64,000 nt of DNA. Origin: Lutraria lutraria (taxonomy: Eukaryota; Mollusca; Bivalvia; Venerida; Mactridae). The position numbers and the translations under genes are program-made. Below the pieces are notes generated by a model. It was given only the letters and a program-made list of their open reading frames with translations, ran no database searches and was not told the DNA's origin. This document shows positions 37,472-48,439 of the stretch, one piece after another. Where the stretch lies: the NCBI GenBank assembly GCA_964023205.1, contig OZ026848.1, positions 1,602,501 through 1,666,500 of the forward strand, read 5' to 3'. Numbering within the stretch: the first letter of the stretch is position 1; every line of letters begins with the position of its first letter.

Positions 37472-38186
37472 CTGCAAAATTAATAATGAAACAAAGAAAT
37501 CAGTTTTTTAAGCACATGCCTGATTCATATATATGACTTAATATCATATTTTTCTGATCCCAGGCTTCAAGCAAGTGAGCTATTTCCAGGACTAAGCATG
37601 TAGCACATTAAGATTTCAGCTATTACCATTCATTGACAAATGATTCTTGAACATAATAACCTGTACAGAGACATCTAAAAATGAGTATTTTAAAAACGAT
37701 TGGGGTGATCGGTGGTTGTGTAGTAATGCGCTGGACTACTAATAAGTAAACGAAAGGTCATGACTTCCATTCTTAGCTCCATCTATCAAAATTCTACGAG
37801 ATGATTTTTCAGTGTCACAATCCCAACTAGTACTGAGCCAAGTACTGTGTCTACAAAATCACAGGAAAAAGGACAAGGCTTGTATTGGTGCTTTATACCG
37901 GACAAGATAGCATGAAGACACAGGAAAACATATAAGAAAGGGATACTGGGGTTTTCTTTATGTTTTAGGGTAAGCACCAATTTCGTAGTATGGCAATATA
38001 ATAGCGGTTTGAAGCCTTTATTTTTGGGGGAAAATTCTTACCAGAAACAATTTGGAGAAAGAAATTTCAAGATAAAACTATACGGAGCTTAGGGGATATT
38101 GCATGATTTCAAAGAATTTTTGTTCAGAGGGTAATGCACCCTTTGAAGACTGCGACTATATGTACATGTAGACGCGGAGTATTTAT
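37472..38186. other. No recognisable gene
   Basis: AT-rich DNA. The 64-codon minus frame at 37786-37980 has no supporting context. Confidence 0.4.
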
Positions 38187-38290
38187 TATTTATAAATTGG
38201 CTGGGATATTCACAAAAGCATCTGACGTGCAAGCAGGAGGTTGTGGGTACGAGCCGCACATCGGTTACACTATCTTCCTCCTATTACATT
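38187..38290 (+). repeat. tRNA-like SINE (family 1), internally deleted copy
   Basis: Keeps the head 'atttataaattggctgggat', the anticodon-arm region 'catctgacgtgcaagcagga' and the 3' flank. About 23 bases covering the D arm are missing relative to 7781-7905. It cannot fold as a tRNA. Confidence 0.6.
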
Positions 38291-38438
38291 TGGTGCCTTG
38301 GGTGTGTAACTATCCTTGAAATACTTGAGCTAGGGTGAAGTAAAGTTTAGGTTAGTCTAAAGAGCCTCGTGAATGTGGTTGTCCCGATAAATTACTTTAA
38401 ATAAAAGGGAAGGAGGAATGTAGCAGTGTAGTCTATTG

Positions 38439-38560
38439 TATTTACAAATTGGCTGGGAAATTCACTAGCACAATTAGCTCAGTTGGTAGTGCATAGGACT
38501 TGCAAGCAGGTCGCAGGTTTGATCCCTGCATGGGGTACATTATTTTCCTCCTGTTAGATT
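38439..38560 (+). repeat. tRNA-like SINE (family 1), third copy
   Basis: Has the same head, a D arm (TAGCTCAGTTGGTAGTGCA), 'acttgcaagcagg', and a better B box (GGTTTGATCCC) than the copy at 7781. The common tail 'gggtacattattttcctcct' follows. It is a near neighbour of the deleted copy at 38187. Confidence 0.65.
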
Positions 38561-40110
38561 TATAATAATACTAGTACGAAAACCCCTGGGATTTAAATTA
38601 AGTTCTCCATCTAATCTCCCTCTCTTGGGCTGTCGAATGTGTCGTTAAACTTAACTTTTTCACTACCTGGCTAACTAGCCATACTTGCGGTGTCAGGCCA
38701 CTAAATTATTTTCATCTGTTGATTTTATAGTACATATTGTTTCTTTAAATGTTTATTTACTTACTGTGACCATACCCTAACCATGTGTAAGTTGAAATCT
38801 CATGCTGTCTAAGTGCATCTAAGATAACACAGTAATATGTACTGTGATAATTAGTGGTTTTGATACCTCAGGTATTCACCGTATTGGTAGAGAATGTTTT
38901 GAAAAGCACAGGAGATTGAAATGTTATCCATATACAGTATGTCACTTGCTACAACAAATCACTCATATATTCAATCTCCTGTGTTGAAAAGAGCGTTTAC
39001 CAACAACTGATTGTTTGATACATTCATAAACAACTGACGGAACTGTAGCAATAGTTGTCAGGTTGTAGCCTTGTTAATGAAAAATATTACTTGATACATG
39101 CAAAAGCATAAAAGGCATGTAAACATTGATAAATTCTACCTCAAGAGATCTTGTCAGGTATAGCAATTACATACATAGATCCTGTGGTCTATTTGGTTAA
39201 TGAAATAAATGTTAAGGAAGTTCGCGGTGTTGCACGGCAAAAAAGAAAGTTTGTTCGAATGACATGAAATTTGGAGGAATTATACCTGAAGTAGCTGCGC
39301 TTATGAAAATTTTGTTCTTTTTACAGTTTGACGTCGGTAACCTAGCAACTAAACGACGTTAAAACGCCATCTAGCGGCACCAGCTATGTGAACGACTCGT
39401 ACTTTTCCCCATGTAGCTTTGCTATCAATTGTCATAAATTGAAAATTCGAACTTTGCGGATGAGCGAATACTGTGATCTACCGAGGGATCATCATCAAGT
39501 ATGTATACACTTCTACCTCGGAAAATAAAAATCCGAAGTTGTAGTATGATCTATCCCGATGTAGGATAATATGAACTCCGACATTGAACAGTTCTTCTAC
39601 TTCGGACATTCGTATAATTCCGAGGTAGAAGAACACATATGGGTTTATATAGCAAATTATAGTACTACTTCGGAGGTGTACTGTGGCTTTCCATAGTACT
39701 TAGGCTTTCCATAACAACATTCATTTTGTACTTCTTATCTACATCACATAAATGTTACTTTTTCTAAATCCTGCATAGTTCAGTAAAATCAAACATTTTC
39801 GTCACAACCAATACTCAATTTCCATGCATCGGTCAAAAACAACATTCAGTAGCCAATCTAGTTACTTGTTATCAAGTTAACATAGCAACCACCGTGCTAT
39901 AGATTAAACAAACCGTACCATGGTTCTTAACCAATCATAGGAAATTACTTTCTTACTAATTCTTAAAATCAAACAGAAAGTACATTTACCTTGTGACAAT
40001 CTGACAACCAGTTTTATCAGATGTACCAAAACCCCGGACGACCGTGACGTTAATTCATATGATGTGATAATTAGTTAATATAATTATGTTCTTCTTATCT
40101 GAAACTTCAG
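38561..40110. other. Upstream of the GPCR exons; earlier GPCR exons not found
   Basis: I searched the plus strand for TM1-TM5 exons of a class B receptor and saw none. A strong acceptor-like TTCTTTTTACAG at 39322-39333 leads only to an 11-codon frame. 39505-39690 holds several short inverted words around 'ctacctcgga' and 'tccgaagttgtag', perhaps a small decayed element. Confidence 0.4.
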
Positions 40111-41786
40111 ACGATTAGCGAGAAGTACGTTCTTCTTGGTGCCAGTATTCGGGGTGTATTTTATATTCTTCACACTTCCGCTACATAACCTCAGCGACAC
40201 CATGGAGTTTGTGATGTTGTTCATAGAGATGTTTGTCAATTCATTTCAGGTAATACATCAGTGCTTGCAATATTTCATTTATCTCTCAACCAATTAATGT
40301 GATTGTAAATAATTTTCTCCTGATAACAAGATAACTATTGTAGTAAAGTAATGCAATGTTGTTTATCATTTACATTTTGTAATGTAATTAACGGTATAAA
40401 CAACATGTAATTTTAAAGTTAATATCATATAAAATTGTATCACGCATATTTATCTTTTTTCTAAAAGTCGATTAATAGTGTTTACACTGTCAATATTATA
40501 TTTGGTATGCATGTTTATATTATTTAGTAAATATATAGCGTATTCAGTGAAGGCTCTAGATGTGAACAAAAGCCACACAAAGAACGAGATTAATCGTAAT
40601 TAATTTTAATGCAAAGTTAGACATTATTTAGAGGTCTACAGTTCTTCTGTTACGTCAAATATGTGCCAATATGATGTCATTGTTTACATGGCGGTCTTTG
40701 TACGCAAGTGTCTTTATATCTAGTTTAATTGTATATGTTAACGAGTTATACCAATAATTTATCAAATAGAACAAAAATGAATAACTTAATGAAATACATC
40801 AACGGTTGACTATAAGTTTCCAGGTATGTGTATAATTATGTACGTATACATAAATTGATCGTTTAGCGATTATACATACAATTTACGTATCTTGACATGG
40901 TATATTAATGCGTTATTGACAATGATTAAAAAATGCAGCATATTTTATTCTTTTTTCAGGGATTTTTCATGGCTCTCGTTTTGTGTTTTATAAGTCATGA
41001 GGTATGTAGTTTGTTATTTGATTTCCACCTTTATTACTATCGGCCATGGTCGTTGTCCAGTAATTAGTGGGCTGGACTTGTACCCCGGCGATCTGTGTTC
41101 GAGTCTCGGTCGTGACAGGTTGCACCCCTTCATGAAAAGTTGACAATAAAGTCGATTTACCCCCGTTTGTGAAGCCGCCGGCTCCTTGTGGATGAGTAAG
41201 TTAGTCCGGGTGAACTGGACGCCGTCTATTACCGAGATGTTGAACAAAGTCGTTTAACCCACTGGAACAAAATATATCAGCATCGTATTGGACCAAATTA
41301 GTACTAATATTTTTTATAATCATATTTCAAAAGACAGTGCGATTGTTTATATTTTGATTATTGCCCAGTCTGTATAACACTAAAAAGATATCTTGAACTA
41401 AAATTATGTTTCTGATTTTTTTGGTGGTCTTGATTGGTGAAGTCTTTTTCAGGTTGACTTATTTGTTAATATAATTTGAGGTTCGTACAGAAATTAAATG
41501 ATCATGGCATGTATGGAGAGCAGGCTCTGATTCCATGAGTTTGAATCGCGACCGGAAAAGTAATATGCGGTCCAATAATGGTAAGCACTTAATTCGTCGT
41601 TTTGAAAAGCGAAGTTTTTCCTTAACGATCATGTCGGTCAATAAAATCTATCAGCATGCTGATTGTTTAGGCGAAACATCGTTCTACCTCGGATTCTTGT
41701 TTAATATTATAAATCGACCAACTCGACATGTAAAAACGTACCTTGTTGCCATATTGTTCGATGATTTAATTACTTGCAATAACTAA
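40111..41786 (+). CDS. Class B (secretin-family) GPCR, last three exons, tail with in-frame TGA
   Basis: Exon 1 is 40111-40249 (acceptor GAAACTTCAG, donor CAG/GTAATA). It reads RLARSTFFLVPVFGVYFIFF, which is TM6 with the family's R-LA-ST-LxP-FG signature. ECL3 and the start of TM7 follow, ending IEMFVNSFQ. Exon 2 is 40960-41001, exactly 42 nt. It reads GFFMALVLCFISHE, the TM7 half that many class B receptors carry on a separate 14-residue exon. Exon 3 starts at 41481 with VRTEIK and then TGA at 41499-41501, where family members usually have Arg. The frame stays open beyond it (SWHVWRAGSDS...NRDRKSN) to a stop at 41784-41786. So the receptor core is intact here but the cytoplasmic tail is interrupted by a probable CGA-to-TGA change, or by an error. 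A pyrimidine-rich AG at 41451-41452 would be the stronger acceptor and gives a stop after eight codons. A SINE sits in the intron at 41035. The subtype cannot be set from this part. Confidence 0.8.
41035..41262 (+). repeat. tRNA-derived SINE (family 2) in the GPCR intron
   Basis: The head 'cggccatggtcgttgtccag' is followed by 'ccccggcgatctgtgttcga', which contains the B box, then 'gtctcggtcgtgacaggt'. The body holds 'gccggctccttgtgg' and the end is 'aaagtcgtttaaccc'. It matches the heads at 42719, 50389 and 59040. Confidence 0.7.
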
Positions 41787-41951
41787 CATCACGAAACTAT
41801 CCATTTGTATTTTGTTGTGATTGTATAATTCGATCAAAATTTCAATAGACATTTGCTGCCTCTATTTATATTTCTTCTATTTTTTGATATAGTAAGCGGT
41901 GCTATATCAAGAGAAAATAGTCGCATTGATGTGGTAGCTAAATTAATCAAA

Positions 41952-42001
41952 TTAGAAGTAATTTTCATCACGTGACAGTTGTTCAGTCGGACAAAATGGG
42001 A
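41952..42001 (-). CDS. Copy A exon 6 (terminal exon, tentative)
   Basis: The acceptor TTTATTTTTAG is followed by two bases completing the split codon from exon 5. PFCPTEQLSRDENYF and TAA follow. The matching interval in copy C (57655-57531) is also in phase and shares FCPTE, which is the main support. C lacks one base here and reads on for 25 more codons, so the two copies end differently. No clear poly(A) hexamer follows in copy A. Confidence 0.45.
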
Positions 42002-45000
42002 CTAAAAATAAATGATGTTATTATATAAAAATGTGTGTGAAATGTTACAAAGAATGCATTAAACGTGTGAAACAAGTTCAAACAACACCATCTTTGTTTT
42101 ATGTATCGTTTTCATCTGACTGTGATTTAATGACTACACGTGTTCAGTGCACCTGTTCTGTAAGCTAACATGATAATGATATATTTAGTGTATGCACGTG
42201 TTATCTTTAGGATCAATATTTATATTTAGTCTGAAATCAAACGGCTCTTTATATAGTCCTGTTTTACTCAGCAGCTTATTCCAAGATTGACATCAGACAA
42301 ATCAATGATTAAAAAGTTCTTTGAAGTTTTCGTGTCATTCATGTATGTAAATGTTGCATTTACGCGCGCGGAACATTTTGTAAGGGAGATCACTGGCTTA
42401 TCTTTTTGTCTTAATTTCGTCGAGTTACTTCCCTTATATTAAGCGTAATCATGTACGAGAACTTATATTATGTGAATATTCAGTCATTCTCTATAAAAAG
42501 TGGTGTTTACCCAGTGTAGATATTGTTATTGGATATAGACTTCTGTGTACTAACATGAATACGAAATAGAAAAATGAAATGACAAAATATCCGACCACAC
42601 ACGTATACATTAACACACACCCTGAAATTATACTGTATTCGGGACCATTATAATGTTTCCCTGCAGATTCAGTTTATCAACTTAACAACTTTCACTATCC
42701 AAGTAAAAGAACAACTTGTCCCGGCCGTGGTACAGTGTATAGTGCGCTGGTATTGTAACACGACGACCCGGGTTCAATCCTCGGTCCCTGCAGGTCATAC
42801 CCTCCACATGTGGAGTAGTTATTGTTAAGTTTATACTGGTTGAATACCGTACAGGAAATCATGTTACATGAATCGACCGCTCTACAAACTAGTATCTAGA
42901 GAATTTTAGAAAAACGGCGTAAAACCATGAATAGGTAAAAAAACAACTTGACCTAGGAAGTTTGTTCACTTAAATTTTCCATCAAATTTCATTTCGCAAA
43001 ATATGGCGAAAAGGCGATTATTATCCCCTGTTTGATAACAAAGACGACATAAGTGTTATTTAATCAGTTTGAATCGTTGCTGAATTTACCATCTGGGATA
43101 ATTCTAAATACGACAATATCTCATACATGTAATTCTAATCGTTTTTCTGCCATGATGAAATAGAAGTGTAGTTTTATAGTTAAATTCATAGCGCGTAGAT
43201 TCACAATAGTGTCTGCCTCCGTGGTCGAGTAATGTCTACAGCTAAACTTCTCAACCAAACTTTACTGTCTTCTGTATTTGAATGGGGAGAGGTAAGTACA
43301 CTGGTACTGGTTTTGATGAAATGTAAAACTAGATCATCTCACAGAATACTTAGGGAAATAAACGAATGTAAGGAATTTTAAGGTACAAAATATCGGTGAA
43401 CTATTTTAGGGAGATAAAAACATTTACAGTTAATTTAAGCCATTTTCTCTTTTGATGTAATGATTTAGAGAGACCTGCCTCCGTGGTCAAGTAGTTAAGG
43501 TCGCTGACTTCAAATCACTGTAACCTTTCACTGATAGAGGGTCGTGGGTTCGAGCCCAGGTACAGACCATGTCTCTATATGTGAGAAAGTAGACAGTTGC
43601 TTACGGAGGATGGGAGTCTAGTACTGGTTCATCCCAGGAACGATGTTTAGGTGAACTGTTCACCTCGTATGACTCTGACTGTTGAAAAGGGGCGTAAAAC
43701 CCGATATAAACAAGGTTCATAGTCGTAACATATTTTATTATATATGTTTATGTTTAATCTGCCCGAGCTTCTATATGCAGTAGTCATGTTAATACTCTAT
43801 AAATTAGTATTCTCTGCTGCGCATATTTCTGAAACGAAAACAATGCAATTATAAATATACATCATCATTATCATCACCATCGTCATCAACAATAACAGCC
43901 ACATCAACAGCGGTGAGTTTAAATCATCATCAAAACAAGGAGAACGTCATAAATAACATTTAAGTTTCAACGACAAATCTGATTTTAAGTGTATCGAAAT
44001 GTTGTATTCGGGAATAAAACAAATCGCGAAAAAATAGAATTGTAAAAAAATATGATTTCAGAAACTTGAACTGGGACAATGTCCCAGCTGAAAATGACTT
44101 AAAACATTCGATTGTGACAACTATATATATACATTTGTAATTTGATGCACATTTCTGTACGAGAACCAAGTTGTACATGTATTGGTATGACAGTGTCGAC
44201 TTACCTGCTTCACCGTACGTGAAAAACCACCGGAAGCTTTCTGATCCAAACTTTACACCTGTAGCCCGGCACAAATCTTTAAGTATATTTGCCAAGGGTA
44301 CATCATCTGCGGTACCAGTTACCCAAATGGCTACAAAATTAACACAGAACAAAATATATAACAAATGAATTGCTTCTATCATATTGTCTATAAGATAAAA
44401 ACCGACTCAAAGATTTCGTTATTTATTTACTATATAATTATTCATTTATGTTTTTTTTTCGTCGGTCTTCATAAATACATTACTTAATACCAACTTGAAA
44501 ATTGTTTGAAAAACTGGTCCACATGCAGTCTAATTGATATAAACATTTATAATACAAAGTCACAGTTATAATACAATTTATTTCATTCTTTGGTCGCTGT
44601 AACGTAGTGTAATTCAAATAATAAAACAAAGTTATTTTTCGCTCTCACAATGTGTATTTTTCGCAACCAACTTTCAAATATTATATATGAGTATCACTGA
44701 ATGATTAAAACTTATTATTTTCGTTCGTACTACCTTTGCACTACACGGTTCCCCTTTCATATAGAGCATTCAAGAATGTTTAGTCTGTTGGGCGGTTGTT
44801 ATTTTCTGACACAAACCAATTTAGAATTTCCATTAATTAACCAATCACTAATGGTTCATGCAACATTGCGGAACTGGTCTTTCTTTAAGGTCACAATGTT
44901 TTTGATAAATAAATGTTGATGAATATATCCAAAACTGATTAATCTTGAATTATAACCCAATATGATAAGTTCACGACAATAATAAAGTTCTTTGAATGCA

Positions 45001-47468
45001 AACTACGCACATATACATGTAAAGCCACTGAGCTACATCGCTCATTATAAGAAACTAGGTGAAACTCTTCAGTTATATGTATCTAATGAGTTTACTTTGA
45101 TACTATACACCAGGGGAGGCAGTTTATATGACATGGTCTCCTGCTGAATTTCATTGACAGTTTTAATTATAAATCAAGCAAAACTTACATATAAAACTGT
45201 TTTCCACCGGACATAAGTTCCGAACGGATTTACCAGGTTGACATGCAAACGCCATCACATATGATGTTGGACACGATGACCAGAATGTTACATTGTTTCC
45301 TGTTTAAGGAATAAATATAAAAAACGCATATATTGTTGTTGCGTGCGTATCTACTTGATACCACATTTGAGAGTCTTAAACTTGAGATGGCCTTATTTTC
45401 AGGTTGAAATATCATATCGGGAGAATATTGGAAGAAATCCTAACTGATAAATGACCGTTATATTGAGGTGGTAATATTTTACAATTTCTCGAAAAGGTTT
45501 CATTTAAACTTCGAACAACCAAAGATTGAAAGATCACTTTTCACATTTCAGTGTCATTCAAATACAAGTATCAGTGACTGGACACAAACTTAGAGGACCT
45601 ATACTTGTTTAATGTCAAATAGATTTGACTACGAATCGATGATAATTATTTAAACGTTATCAAAGGTTCAAAAACTATACCACTAGTTTCACTGTAGAAT
45701 AAAGCTTTTCTGGTGTTCCTGATTGTAATAAGAGTATCTTCAATTAGAACACACATGGCATCATCACCTCTTGTCCTGAAAATCAAAGCGTGACGAGTAA
45801 CTCTTTAGAGAAAGATATATTTAGGGAAAGATATAATGTGGTTATCATTGACAGCCTGAGGTATTATTTACTCGGAGGTTAATTCTTTCAATACAATCAA
45901 TACGATTTATTTATTGACAGGCCAGTCATTATTCGGAGGAGGTCCCTAACAAAGGGATGGCTGTATAAAGTTTTTTTATCAATGATGGTGTGATATTATA
46001 TGGGGAGACATATTAAAGCCCAGTGATGATTTAGATAAGTTCACAAAAGCCGCTTGATATTTTTAAGCAGTGGACAAAAACCAACAACAAGTGTTCAGAA
46101 CAATTTCTTAAGTAAACTCTTCAATTAATATAAACAAGAACCATGTTTACATGCCCCCCGCCAAATGTGTTTGCTTGTAACAGGACTAGACAGAATTATG
46201 GTTCTTGATCAATGCCTAACTCCTAGTTTCCATCTATTAACATTTCAAGTTTCATCTCAATCCCATGTATATTCAGTTTGGAGTTATGCTCTGGACTAAA
46301 ATTATTTTTAAAAATTAAATAGAAGGGAGTTATTTACAAATTGGACTCTATGGAGTTATCATTCTTGTTCCTTGCACCTCTCCTAGTTGCCACCTACTAG
46401 TATTCATGTTTCAAGTTTCAAATCAATCACTTGTATAGTTTTGGAGTTATGCTCTGGACAAAAAATTAGAAGGAATGAAATATTATGAAAATAAAGCAAA
46501 GGGATATAATTCAAAAATGGAACCAGGCAGAGTTATTGTTCTTGGTCACAGAACTTCTCTAGTTTCCACCTCTTCATATTTCAAGTTTCAAGTCAACACC
46601 TTAAATAGTTTTCAGGTTATGCTCCGGACAGAAATGTTGGATGGAAAGACGGACAGATGGACATACGGCTACTACTACTATATACGAAAAGGCGGCGGTG
46701 GATAATAATACGAAACGCGGCTTACTCTGCAATGCTTCGTTCATCGTACGTGCCATCATTATTGTTCGAGAACACAGAGTTGAAATTAATTAATACGTCC
46801 AAAGTTGATGATTTCGGGATTGCCAGGTAAAGCTCTGCCAATGGTCTGCTTGCAACCTTTTGGAACGAAATAAATTGTGAATGTTACAATGAATACATTC
46901 GATTATGTCCAAGTGCTGTTAACAGCTCACTTTGAAAACCTGTCTTAGATTATTTTAGAAAATCTTACCTTCGACTAAACACCACCTGTCAAGGAAACTA
47001 TATTTTTTCTTTCTCAAGGATGATCTTTGTACATAGTTTGGACTGTAGTTGTGGATCTCCTATTCATTTCTTTAAATCTTGCTTTGACAAAATTTGCACT
47101 AAAATTGGCACTCTGCATGATGTATAAATACGATGAATTATTATAATAATATGAAGCCGGGTTTAAAAGCTTGTGTTATATGTTTGTTAACCGACTCTGT
47201 AAAATAAAATTGACTTGACTTGATGAATTAAATGAAAAGGCAAATGACACAAACTCTATGCTTTAATATTAAATACTTCACGGAAATTAAGTAAAACGAA
47301 TGCACATATATGTGTCTCACTTACATGGGCGTCAAAATCATTCAAAGATAGGACTTCTCTCCCACGTGGCATCTTCACAAATGAACCAACGTCATACCTG
47401 GGACAATATGACGCCGAAAGAGACGAAATGCAAGATAGAAAAACACACAACAAAATACATAAATCCAT
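41952..47468 (-). CDS. Copy A: six-exon secreted Cys-containing protein, family not recognised
   Basis: Exons on the minus strand: 47468-47325, 46856-46726, 45775-45681, 45299-45189, 44330-44205 and 42001-41952. Each has AG/GT borders (donors GTAAGT, GTAAGC, GTATAG, GTAAGT, GTAAGT) and matching phases (0,2,1,1,1). The sum is 657 nt, giving 218 residues and a stop. Exon 1 encodes a signal peptide (MDLCILLCVFLSCISSLS) and SYCPRYDVGSFVKMPRGR. Exon 2 has LAELYLAIPKSSTLDVL. Exon 3 has AMCVLIEDTLITIRN. Exon 4 has NNVTFWSSCPTSYVMAFACQ. Exon 5 has WVTGTADDVPLANILKDL and FRWFFTYGEA. Exon 6 gives FCPTEQLSRDENYF. There are seven cysteines outside the signal peptide, no membrane segment and one N-glycosylation sequon (NVT). 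Likely secreted; the function is unknown. Exons 1-5 are supported by copy B; exon 6 is less certain. Intron 2 holds a common repeat and intron 5 two SINEs. Confidence 0.7.
42719..42927 (+). repeat. SINE family 2 in intron 5 of copy A
   Basis: Head 'cggccgtggtacagtg', B box GGTTCAATCC, 'ctgcaggtcataccctccac', and a tail like 'acggcgtaaaacc'. It sits at the same place, relative to flanking sequence, as the SINEs at 50389 and 59040. The insertion therefore predates the gene duplications. Confidence 0.75.
43213..43236 (+). repeat. SINE family 3 head fragment
   Basis: 'ctgcctccgtggtcgagtaa' matches the first ~20 bases of the SINE at 43474 and then diverges. It is a short 3'-truncated piece 240 bases upstream of the full copy. 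Confidence 0.45.
43474..43702 (+). repeat. tRNA-derived SINE (family 3), full copy
   Basis: Head 'tgcctccgtggtcaagtagt', then 'aaggtcgctgacttcaaatc', B box GGTTCGAGCCC, 'gcttacggaggatgggagtc', and the tail 'gttgaaaaggggcgtaaaac'. It is absent at the corresponding place in copies B and C, so it arrived in copy A after the split or was lost from B/C. Confidence 0.8.
46140..46700 (+). repeat. Interspersed bivalve-type repeat in intron 2 of copy A
   Basis: Consists of three related ~170-190-bp units with 'cagagttattgttcttggtc', 'catatttcaagtttcaagtc' and 'ttatgctccggacagaa'. They end in a GGACGGACAGA-rich stretch and 'tactactactatatacg'. A shorter version lies at 55825-56220 in copy B, at the same position next to exon 2. 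It was therefore present before duplication. Confidence 0.6.
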
Positions 47469-47540
47469 TTCGAATTTGATGCGGACGTGGTGTCAGACAA
47501 TTTGGTATATTCGTTGACTTATTGAAGCTCTCGCATTAAG
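47469..47540 (-). promoter_or_regulatory. Conserved proximal 5' region of copy A
   Basis: The first ~70 bases upstream of the exon 1 Met are nearly identical to the same interval in copy B (56894-56965). They include a TATA-like ATATACC about 40 bases upstream of the Met. This could be 5' UTR and core promoter; no transcription start can be set from sequence alone. Confidence 0.3.
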
Positions 47541-47722
47541 TGTCACTTCTGTATAATGTATAGACTTTGCATAACTGCTAATACATGTTTTGTAAATGGC
47601 CAAAGGTTAATAATATCGATTTCCAAATAAAGTTAAGATCGATTAAACATGCCTAAGGTGAAATTTACAAACATGTATATATATACATACGTATTTGCTA
47701 TAATAATCAAACACCTGCGATG

Positions 47723-48332
47723 TACGAGGGATGTTCGATAAGTAATGTGTATTGTGCAATATTTTAAAAAGAATCGACTTTAATGGTCAAAATGACTTTC
47801 CATCCCCTCAAAGTATTTCCCGTGGTTAGAAATACAAAACTTCAGCCTGTGAATATATTTCTGGAATGCGTCACGGATGGCTGATTTGGATATACATGTA
47901 CCTCAAAGACACTGACAAACAGATGAGCCGATCATTTCCCTGACTTTGGAGACATTAGTTAATCCTGTTGCAGTCACGGTCGTCCTGATTTAGCAGAATT
48001 TTAACTGTCTCCGTACACGTAACATAACACTTTTTCCAACTTACACCTGTCACATCAATTAGTTAAAAATTAGCTTCAATGAATGACCGAGTTTTCTACG
48101 AAGTTTTATGTAAACTCAAATTTGTTAAAAAATTCTCAACACGCTTTCCAACCATTTTCATCAACAGTGGTCAACGAGTGACTCTCTTGAAATAAAGATT
48201 CTTGTCAATTTTGTGCTGAACTTAATATTCATTTATATACCATTGTAAAGGTATTTGATAGAGCTATCCAGACGTACCGTGCATACTGTTATCGTGTTAT
48301 AGTACAATACACAATATCGAACGGCCCTCGTA
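47723..48332 (-). mobile_element. Deleted mariner-type transposon
   Basis: The element (47725-48330) has inverted ends, CGAGGGATGTTCGATA at the left and TATCGAACGGCCCTCG at the right. It is flanked by TA on both sides. On the minus strand the stretch near 47900-47790 reads IHRLKFCISNHGKYFEGM. This resembles the C-terminal end of mariner transposases (R-x-x-x-CI-x-x-x-G-x-Y-x-E). Upstream frames are broken and the element is only 606 bp, so it is a dead internal-deletion copy. It lies between gene copies A and B. Confidence 0.75.
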
Positions 48333-48439
48333 CAGTCAGATATTCCTCAACTTGTTTATGGTCGCTCTAGCGAAACTTATTGATACGCTCATGCACAGTT
48401 GATTTTTCATTCAAGATGCAAAATCCCGGTTATAACGAG

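Noticed and set aside
43960..44382. Met at 44382 as a gene start with signal peptide (MIEAIHLLYILF...)
   Set aside because: The hydrophobic stretch is intron sequence ending in a TTTTGTAG acceptor. Phase matching with exon 4 places the exon start at 44330 in A, and likewise at 54202 and 61092.
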